Virus record (IMG/VR): IMGVR_UViG_3300034106_000911
Span: 1-33,112 of that record
Reading direction: 5' to 3' (one strand)
Source of the DNA: a virus
Length of the DNA stretch: 33,112 bases
Position numbers and translations under genes: made by a program. Below are positions 27,270 through 33,112 of the stretch, one piece after another. The notes under the pieces are model-generated. The model saw only the letters and a program-made list of their open reading frames with translations. It had not been told where the DNA came from and did no database searches. The number at the start of each line of letters is the position of its first letter. Position 1 is the first letter of the stretch.

Positions 27270-28856
27270 ATGGAAGTCATAGAGAACACGGCGCTACGCC
27301 TAACCGTGCCGAATCAAGTTGCTCAGAACATCCTGAGTAAAGTTGAAAAGAGCGAGTTGATCATCGACTGCGGAACAGCCAAAGACATTGCTGTCTACTG
27401 GGGTTTCGATGAAGCATCGTTGCTAACTTATCTACTCGACGGTGAACTTCCGAAGGAAGGCACACCTATCATCCCGTCGCCAATACTCAGAGATTACAAC
27501 TGGCCGGGCGTCTTCAAACCATTTGATCACCAGAAGAGTACTGCATCATTCCTAAGTCTGAGGCAGAGAGCGTTCTGCTTTAACGAAGCCGGGACAGGCA
27601 AGACCTCTGCTGCGATATGGGCAGCGGACTACCTGATGACACTAGGCTTGGTAAAAAGAGTTCTAGTGATCTGCCCGTTGTCGATCATGCACTCAGCATG
27701 GCAAGCAGACATCTTCAAGACCGCGATGCATCGTTCATGCGGCGTGGCATATGGCGATGGTGCGAAGCGGAAACAAATTATCAACAACCCTTACGACTTC
27801 ATCGTTATTAATTATGACGGAGTTGCAATCGTCAGGGATGAGATTCGTAACGGTGGATTCGATCTGATCATCGTTGATGAGGCGAATGCATACAAGACAC
27901 CGACGACGAAACGATGGAAGACGTTAGCGTCAATCATTACATCTGATACACGCCTGTGGATGATGACCGGCACACCTGCCTCGCAGTCTCCGGTGGATGC
28001 CTATGGCCTTGCGAAGTTGATCTCACCGTACCGTGTACCGAAGTTCATGAGTGCGTGGCGGGATAAAGTTATGCGCCAAGTCTCACGATTCAAGTGGATG
28101 CCCAAACCAGATTCGCAACACGAAGTGCGTTACGCGCTACAACCTGCGATCCGGTATACCAAGAAAGAATGCTTGGATCTACCAGAGGTGACGTATCAAA
28201 CCCGTGAAGTACCGCTCACGGTGCAAGTCGCAAGATACTATAAAACCCTTAAAAATCAGATGTTAATCGAAGCTGCTGGGCAAATGGTGTCAGCAGTCAA
28301 CGCTGCGGCAAGCATGAGCAAGTTGCTGCAAATCTCAGGCGGCGCGGTCTACACCGATCACCGCGATGTGGTCGAGTTTGATGTGTCTCCACGCCTTGAA
28401 GCGATGCGCGAAGTGCTTGACGAAACGTCAAACAAAGTTGTAATATTCGTACCGTACATACACACGATTGATGTTGTCACTGAATATCTGAACCGCGAGG
28501 GCTACACTAACGAAGTGATCAAAGGCGATGTGCCACCCAAGACACGCGCCGATATCATCGACAGGTTCCAGTCTCAAGAAAATCCGCGAGTGCTTGTGAT
28601 TCAACCGCAAGCAGCATCTCACGGTGTGACTTTGACCGCCGCTGATACGATCATCTTCTGGTCGCCTGTGATGAGCGTTGAGACTTATCTTCAGTGTATC
28701 GGTCGTATTGATAGAGTTGGACAGCGTAATCCGTGTACGGTCGTTCATCTTCAGGGTTCTGATGCTGAGCGTCGCGTGTACAACATGTTGCAAGGTAAAG
28801 TTGATTCGCATCAAAAACTAGTTGATCTGTATAAGCAGGAGTTGGAATCAGTATGA
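27270..28856 (+). CDS. SNF2-type DNA helicase/translocase (528 aa)
   Basis: A superfamily 2 helicase. KPFDHQKSTASFL (about 83-95) is the Q-motif region and FNEAGTGKTSAAI gives motif I (EAGTGKT at 106-112). The motif II residues are DEAN at 203-206, where most SNF2 proteins have DEAH or DEAQ. Motif III is MMTGTPAS (about 232-239). The second RecA-like lobe has KVVIFVPYIHTIDVVTEYLN, VIQPQAASHGVTLTAADTII and YLQCIGRIDRVGQRNP, which is motif VI. Phage SNF2 proteins are thought to help replication-fork or recombination-intermediate handling. GAGGAATT precedes the ATG. It overlaps the next gene by four bases (ATGA). Confidence 0.88.
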   Translation: MEVIENTALRLTVPNQVAQNILSKVEKSELIIDCGTAKDIAVYWGFDEASLLTYLLDGELPKEGTPIIPSPILRDYNWPGVFKPFDHQKSTASFLSLRQRAFCFNEAGTGKTSAAIWAADYLMTLGLVKRVLVICPLSIMHSAWQADIFKTAMHRSCGVAYGDGAKRKQIINNPYDFIVINYDGVAIVRDEIRNGGFDLIIVDEANAYKTPTTKRWKTLASIITSDTRLWMMTGTPASQSPVDAYGLAKLISPYRVPKFMSAWRDKVMRQVSRFKWMPKPDSQHEVRYALQPAIRYTKKECLDLPEVTYQTREVPLTVQVARYYKTLKNQMLIEAAGQMVSAVNAAASMSKLLQISGGAVYTDHRDVVEFDVSPRLEAMREVLDETSNKVVIFVPYIHTIDVVTEYLNREGYTNEVIKGDVPPKTRADIIDRFQSQENPRVLVIQPQAASHGVTLTAADTIIFWSPVMSVETYLQCIGRIDRVGQRNPCTVVHLQGSDAERRVYNMLQGKVDSHQKLVDLYKQELESV

Positions 28857-29269
28857 GTTTTAACACTGAAGAATTAGTTGAAGCGTTCATTGCTATACGC
28901 ACTGCGCGTGATGAGTTGAAGAAGAAGTACGAAGCAGACGACGCCGTGTTGGAAGAAGACATGAATAAGATCAAAGTTGAATTGTTGAAGATCTGCAATA
29001 CGGTTGGCGCTGACACGATCAAGACTTCTTCTGGAACTGTCATGCGTAAGTTGAACGAACGCTTTTACTGTAGCGATTGGAATGTGTTTGGTAAGTTCGT
29101 TCTTGAGAACAGTGCAGTTGAATTGTTGGAGCGGCGTATACACCAAACTAATTTCAAGCAGTTCATGTCTGAACATGAGGGGGATGGACTGCCACCCGGT
29201 GTCAACGCGATGCGTGAATTTGATGTCACGATTCGCAAGCCGTCCTCCTCATCCGTTGTTAACAATTAA
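28853..29269 (+). CDS. Conserved replication-module protein (138 aa)
   Basis: A 138-aa protein with a helical, charged N-terminal half (RDELKKKYEADDAVLEED) and a conserved-looking C-terminal half: DTIKTSSGTVMRKLNERFYC, then SDWNVFGKFVLENSAVELLE, RRIHQTNFKQFMSE and GLPPGVNAMREFDVTIRK. I know this T-x-x-G-T-V / W-S-D-W / R-x-HQTN / LPPG arrangement from proteins next to helicase and SSB-like genes in many phages; no activity has been set. The ATGA overlap with the helicase suggests coupled expression, perhaps as a helper. Confidence 0.68.
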   Translation: MSFNTEELVEAFIAIRTARDELKKKYEADDAVLEEDMNKIKVELLKICNTVGADTIKTSSGTVMRKLNERFYCSDWNVFGKFVLENSAVELLERRIHQTNFKQFMSEHEGDGLPPGVNAMREFDVTIRKPSSSSVVNN

Positions 29270-29282
29270 GGGAAGGTAACCC

Positions 29283-30146
29283 ATGAGCAATGATCTGATC
29301 CTGAGTATTAAAAATGAACTCGCCGTGCAGGGCGGCGTTGACGCAGACACTCTTGCAGTAGCCGGTGGCGAATCGCAGGAGGGTGCCCTCAAGCGCATTT
29401 CTATTGAGGGTGGTGTATTCCGCAAGATCGTCGGCGGCAAGGAAGTAGGTGCGATTGAAGACCGTCACATGAACGTGATTGTCGTCAAGATGGCACACAA
29501 CCCGAGCCGTATGTACTACAACTCCACTTACAAGAAGGGTGTCAAAACCAACCCGGCTTGTTGGTCAAGCGATAGCAAAACGCCGAACCCGGAAGTGCCC
29601 GAGCCTGTTGCAGCAGACTGCTTCAAGTGTCCCATGAGCGCGAAGGGTTCTAGTTCTACGGGTCAGGGGTCTGCTTGCCGTCTGTCGTGGCGTACTGCTG
29701 TGGTTCTCCCGAACGATCCTGCCGGTGATGTGATGCAGTTGGTTGTGCCGTCTGCGTCCTGCTTCAACGAAGAAGTGTCTGGCAAGTGGGGCTTCAAGCC
29801 TTACGTCCGTATGCTTGCTAGCAACAACATCAGCGTTGGCCGTGTTATCACAAAGGTGCAGTTCGACACAAACTCTTCCTCGCCGAAGTTGTTGTTCTCG
29901 CCGGTTGGGGCTGTCCCACCCGACATGGTCGATACGATCTCTGAACAGGCGAAGACTCGCGCTGCGGAGATGGCAGTCAAGTTGAACATCATGCCGAAGA
30001 AGAATGAGCAGACAGAGGAAGTTGCTGCTCCTGCTGCGCCAGTCGAGGTCGCTGAGAAGCAACCGAAACTGCGTGAAAAGAAACCCGCTGAAGCCGTCGC
30101 TCAGCCAGATCTGGCTAGCGTGGTGCAGAAGTGGGGCAAGAAGTAA
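29283..30146 (+). CDS. Possible single-strand DNA-binding-type protein (287 aa)
   Basis: A 287-aa protein with a central beta-rich region and close cysteines that could bind zinc: NPACWSSDSK, then DCFKCPMSAKG and GSACRLSWRTAVVLPND. The N-terminus holds VFRKIVGGKEVGAIEDRHMN. A Glu/Ala/Pro/Lys linker (about 235-270) leads to a short C-terminal helix, DLASVVQKWGKK. Gene order (helicase, 138-aa protein, this, HTH, primase) and the tail layout suggest a single-strand DNA-binding or replication scaffold protein, but no OB-fold motif can be shown from sequence alone. AAGGTAAC lies before the ATG. Confidence 0.5.
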   Translation: MSNDLILSIKNELAVQGGVDADTLAVAGGESQEGALKRISIEGGVFRKIVGGKEVGAIEDRHMNVIVVKMAHNPSRMYYNSTYKKGVKTNPACWSSDSKTPNPEVPEPVAADCFKCPMSAKGSSSTGQGSACRLSWRTAVVLPNDPAGDVMQLVVPSASCFNEEVSGKWGFKPYVRMLASNNISVGRVITKVQFDTNSSSPKLLFSPVGAVPPDMVDTISEQAKTRAAEMAVKLNIMPKKNEQTEEVAAPAAPVEVAEKQPKLREKKPAEAVAQPDLASVVQKWGKK

Positions 30147-30155
30147 GGATCGACA

Positions 30156-30470
30156 ATGGCACGACCGTACAGTCAAAAGTTCCTTTTGGATTTGTATCGC
30201 AACAATTCCACCTCACTTGGGGTGAATCTTGCGAGGCTGTGCGTCAACGCTAATCTTCCTGCTACATACGTTGCCGCTGCGTTGGAGACAACGCGAACGA
30301 CCGTCTACAGTTGGTTCCGAGGCCAAGGTATACGGGAGGGAAAGCACAACCTGATCAAGACCTTTATTGAACTGGTTGAAGAAGATATGGCTAACGGTGT
30401 GTTACCGGCGAAGACTGTCCTTGACGCTAAGCGATATATCGAACAGATGATTGGTTCGCCAATCAAGTAA
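30156..30470 (+). CDS. HTH regulator-like protein (104 aa)
   Basis: A 104-aa protein, MARPYSQKFLLDLYRNNSTS, then VNLARLCVNANLPATYVAAA and LETTRTTVYSWFRGQGIREG, which reads as a helix-turn-helix with the recognition helix near TTRTTVYSWFRGQ. The C-terminal part is helical (FIELVEEDMANGVLPAKTVL, then DAKRYIEQMIG). This arrangement is common in small phage DNA-binding proteins in replication modules. It could repress or activate the switch, or act with the primase. AAGGATCG lies before the ATG. A terminator follows 12 bases after the stop. Confidence 0.72.
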   Translation: MARPYSQKFLLDLYRNNSTSLGVNLARLCVNANLPATYVAAALETTRTTVYSWFRGQGIREGKHNLIKTFIELVEEDMANGVLPAKTVLDAKRYIEQMIGSPIK

Positions 30471-30482
30471 TCGTCACCATAT

Positions 30483-30505
30483 GGCGGAGGTAACACTCCG
30501 CCTTT
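30483..30505 (+). terminator. Terminator or attenuator before the primase gene
   Basis: GGCGGAG (30483-30489) and CTCCGCC (30496-30502) form a perfect 7-bp stem with a 6-nt loop, followed by TTT and a C/T-rich run. It lies ten bases before the primase ATG, and the stem holds the only GGAGG nearby. The T-run is short, so read-through is likely. Confidence 0.65.
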
Positions 30506-30512
30506 CTCTAAA

Positions 30513-33112
30513 ATGCTAAAACAATTCTACGAGAAAGTCCTGCCTACGGAAGGCGTGTACTGCGTCACGACGATTGACTCAGTATCTAAGCGAGTTACTA
30601 ACTCGTTTGCCCCTACGCTTGATGAGATGTTTGAACTGGTCGAGCAAGCGAAGTTAGATCGGCTCAACGTCTTTGTATCACCCAACACATTTAAAAATTC
30701 TAGCCGACGAGCAGAGAACGCGCTGGCAGGCCGTTCACTCTTTATCGATCTGGACGTAGGTGATACCGAGAAGAAGTATTCAAGCAAAGAGGAAGCGACT
30801 GCGGCGCTAGAAGATTTTCTTGCGAAGCACGAACTTCCTCCTCCTGCCATCATCGATACCGGCGGTGGCATCCATGCCTATTGGCCGCTTGATCGGAACG
30901 TACCGATTGCAGAGTGGAAGGTCTACGCCGAGAAGTTTAAGGCATTCTGCCAGACCGATGGACTGAAGATTGATGCTGCCGTCACGGCAGATGCAGCGCG
31001 AATCATGCGTTGCCCAGAAACATTCAACTACAAGTACGATGTTCCACGTGAAACATCCGTGGTCTCGCAAGAGATCTACGAGTACTCGTTTGATGTGTTT
31101 AAAGAATTCTTGGGGGTAGAAGAAGCAAGTGTCGAAGAAGTCCTAGCCTCTGCCATCAAAGGCTTTGACAAAGACATCTTTGACATAAGCAAGTTTCAAA
31201 ACTACGAGTACGAGTTCGACACGGTTGCAATGAAGAGCCTGTCGGACGAGGGCTGCAATCAGATCAAGCACATTCTGGTGAACTCACGCACTATCGACGA
31301 GCCGCTCTGGAGAGCAGGGCTGTCCGTTGCTATGCGCTGCGTTGATGCCGATCCCGCCATCTATAAGATGTCTGAGGATTACGAGGGCTACGACCGCGCC
31401 TATACCCAGAAGAAAGCCGAACAAACTTTATCAGCAAAATGGGCTTACACTTGTGAAAGATTTGAATCCCTCAACCCCGGTGGATGCGACGACTGCCCCT
31501 TCAAAGGAAAGATCCCGTCCCCTACTCACATTGGGCGACGCATCAAAGAAGCCTCAACAGATACGCCGGAATCAATTCGGGAGGACGAGGATTCCGAAGC
31601 GGTTTCTGCTTACCAAGCCTACTTAGAGATCTTCAAGCAGAATAAGTTGTATCCATTCATGCGACTGGCGGGCGGTATCTATTATCAACCTCCGCCGAAG
31701 TCCGAGAAGGGAAAGAAGATTGAGCAAGACCCAATCTTGCTAACGAAGTACGACCTGTTCCCAGTCAAGCGAATGTACAGCGAGACAGACGCATCATGCT
31801 TGGAGATGCGCGTAATTCTTCCACACGATGGCGTTCGTTCGTTCCTCGTGCCCATGAAGACCGTAGCGGCGTCGGACAAACTGCGCGAAGCCATGCTGAG
31901 TCAAGATGTGGTGTTCGACCCAGAGGTTAGTGCCTTGATTACCAAGTATGTTTTGAAATGGACGGATCACATGGTTAACATCGAAGCAGCCGAGCAGATG
32001 CGTATGCAAATGGGATGGACGGAAGACCGTAAGGGATTCGTCATCGGGCACTCCGAAGTCCGCGAGACAGGTGAGGTTCTCAAGACTGCTACGTCTCCGC
32101 TCGTCCGCTCAATAGCTAAACTTCTTAAAACTGAAGGCAACTTTGACGACTGGAAGAAGGCAGTATCGATCCTCAACGCGCCAAGCATGGAACTCCATGC
32201 CTTTGGCATGCTGACTGGGTTTGGTGCGCCGCTGATGAGCCTGACCTCCACGCCCGGAGCATCGATCTGCTTTACGGGCGGCACGGGCTGCGGCAAGACG
32301 GGTTCGCTTTATGCGGCAATTAGCATATTCGGTGCGCCGCGAGAGTTAGGTTTGATTGACGGAGGTGCAACCGAGAACGGCTTTGTTGCGCGCTATCTAA
32401 ACCTGAAGAACATCCTGCTTGGCCTAGACGAAGTGTCCAACGCCAAGGCAGAGCATCTATCGAAGATCATCCACCAGAACTCGCAGGGTAAGCCCAAAGT
32501 TCGTGTGAGAGCGTCGGTCAATGCCGAGCGCGAAGTACAGCAGAACGCATCCACCATCCTGTTCATGACCTCTAACAAGAACATCAACGACATCTTGGAG
32601 CAGATCAAGGCTAGCCCTGACGGTGAACTGGCACGTGTCGTTCAGTTCCATATTGAGAAGCCGCACCTGCTGCGCGAGAAGCCTGAGTACGGTCGGCTGA
32701 TATTTGAAACTCTGCACAAAAACCACGGGCATGCCGGTGTAGAGTTCATTAAGTACTATTACACAGTTGGCGAAGAAGTAGTCCTTGAGAAGATCAAACG
32801 TTGGGCACAGGAGTACAACAACTATCTGGGCAACGACACTGAGTACCGCTTCTACGAGAACTTGATCTCAGCGACGTTTGCCGGAGCAGAACTTGCTTGC
32901 GAGGCCGGTATCATCAAGTTCGACCTACACCGCATATTCAAGGCAGTGATTCAGGAACTAGCCAACCTCAAGAGCGACAGGAAACTGAACGTTACGGATT
33001 ACCGCGACATCCTGAACGTGTTCATCAACCGCAACATCAGCGGCTTCCTGATCATGAATGACAACAAGGTGGTGACCGAGCCACGAGGTCCGTTGATTGG
33101 CCGTAGCGAGAT
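30513..33112 (+). CDS. Primase-helicase, AEP and DUF927-like (partial, at least 866 aa)
   Basis: The frame stays open from the ATG at 30513 to the right edge. The N-terminal third resembles an archaeo-eukaryotic primase: GRSLFIDLDVGD (DxD metal site), IIDTGGGIHAYWPLD (the G-x-H-x-Y-W motif) and DAAVTADAARIMRCPETFNY (Asp and the R-x-P-x-T-x-N motif). Middle cysteines (NPGGCDDCPFKGK) may bind zinc. The C-terminal part resembles a DUF927 superfamily 3-like ATPase: ASICFTGGTGCGKTGSLYAA is Walker A, NILLGLDEVSN Walker B, and TILFMTSNKNIND a sensor-1-like strand. Such fusions prime and unwind at phage forks. No ribosome site stands close to the ATG. GGAGG is 24 bases upstream, inside the terminator stem. 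Confidence 0.85.
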   Translation, partial: MLKQFYEKVLPTEGVYCVTTIDSVSKRVTNSFAPTLDEMFELVEQAKLDRLNVFVSPNTFKNSSRRAENALAGRSLFIDLDVGDTEKKYSSKEEATAALEDFLAKHELPPPAIIDTGGGIHAYWPLDRNVPIAEWKVYAEKFKAFCQTDGLKIDAAVTADAARIMRCPETFNYKYDVPRETSVVSQEIYEYSFDVFKEFLGVEEASVEEVLASAIKGFDKDIFDISKFQNYEYEFDTVAMKSLSDEGCNQIKHILVNSRTIDEPLWRAGLSVAMRCVDADPAIYKMSEDYEGYDRAYTQKKAEQTLSAKWAYTCERFESLNPGGCDDCPFKGKIPSPTHIGRRIKEASTDTPESIREDEDSEAVSAYQAYLEIFKQNKLYPFMRLAGGIYYQPPPKSEKGKKIEQDPILLTKYDLFPVKRMYSETDASCLEMRVILPHDGVRSFLVPMKTVAASDKLREAMLSQDVVFDPEVSALITKYVLKWTDHMVNIEAAEQMRMQMGWTEDRKGFVIGHSEVRETGEVLKTATSPLVRSIAKLLKTEGNFDDWKKAVSILNAPSMELHAFGMLTGFGAPLMSLTSTPGASICFTGGTGCGKTGSLYAAISIFGAPRELGLIDGGATENGFVARYLNLKNILLGLDEVSNAKAEHLSKIIHQNSQGKPKVRVRASVNAEREVQQNASTILFMTSNKNINDILEQIKASPDGELARVVQFHIEKPHLLREKPEYGRLIFETLHKNHGHAGVEFIKYYYTVGEEVVLEKIKRWAQEYNNYLGNDTEYRFYENLISATFAGAELACEAGIIKFDLHRIFKAVIQELANLKSDRKLNVTDYRDILNVFINRNISGFLIMNDNKVVTEPRGPLIGRSE

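Overview
The window looks like one contiguous piece of a tailed double-stranded DNA phage (Caudoviricetes), not a bacterial chromosome. Nearly all of it is densely packed phage genes. A packaging and head-assembly block lies on the minus strand, a replication block lies on the plus strand, and a regulatory switch region separates them. No rRNA, tRNA, host housekeeping gene, integrase or CRISPR array was seen. Signals are of the ordinary bacterial type (GGAG-type ribosome sites, sigma70-like -35/-10 pairs, GC-hairpin terminators), and the glycosyltransferases resemble those of Gram-negative bacteria. I infer a pseudomonadotal host, perhaps aquatic; the sequence does not settle this.

Minus-strand arm (1-10926, read right to left): terminase small and large subunits, a very long portal protein, a 64-aa protein, a GroES-like co-chaperonin, a scaffold-like protein, a 149-aa protein, a 219-aa virion-type protein and the major capsid protein. 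A strong terminator follows the capsid gene. Beyond it comes a run of small, mostly basic proteins, including a 47-aa gene at 1321-1464. Many neighbours overlap by 1-20 bases, so this is one late operon that leaves the window at its left edge.

Switch and early region (10927-15560): a divergent G-rich spacer has a possible leftward late promoter and a good rightward promoter carrying a perfect inverted repeat over its predicted start. Three small genes separated by a repeated GAAA-loop hairpin end at a terminator. An isolated 216-aa gene is bracketed by two copies of a 34-nt imperfect direct repeat, each just behind a terminator. Next is about 0.8 kb without a credible gene. It holds a 27-nt direct repeat, eleven copies of a TGTTCCG-type 9-mer in both orientations, nested inverted repeats and an AT-rich tract, and is the best replication-origin candidate here. 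A 16-bp palindrome (CGTGGGAATTCCCACG) occurs three times, at the left edge of this region and in front of two genes. A GP88-family gene and four small unknown genes follow.

Middle plus-strand region (15561-22775): a three-gene set encodes a DUF3150-like protein, a MoxR-type AAA+ ATPase and a protein combining a zincin-like HExxH segment with a VWA/MIDAS domain. Four unknown genes follow in a close series. Then come a TPR-glycosyltransferase, a small protein and a GT8-like glycosyltransferase. The ATPase set and its followers are the strongest candidate for a little-described phage system.

Replication region (22777-33112): small proteins including a zinc-finger-like one, a VRR-NUC nuclease, an HTH-DUF3310 protein, a family A DNA polymerase with Leu at the position-762 equivalent, a RecB/Cas4-like nuclease, an HNH-like small protein, a SNF2-type helicase, two conserved replication-module proteins, an HTH protein, and a primase-helicase (AEP plus DUF927-like ATPase) that runs off the right edge.
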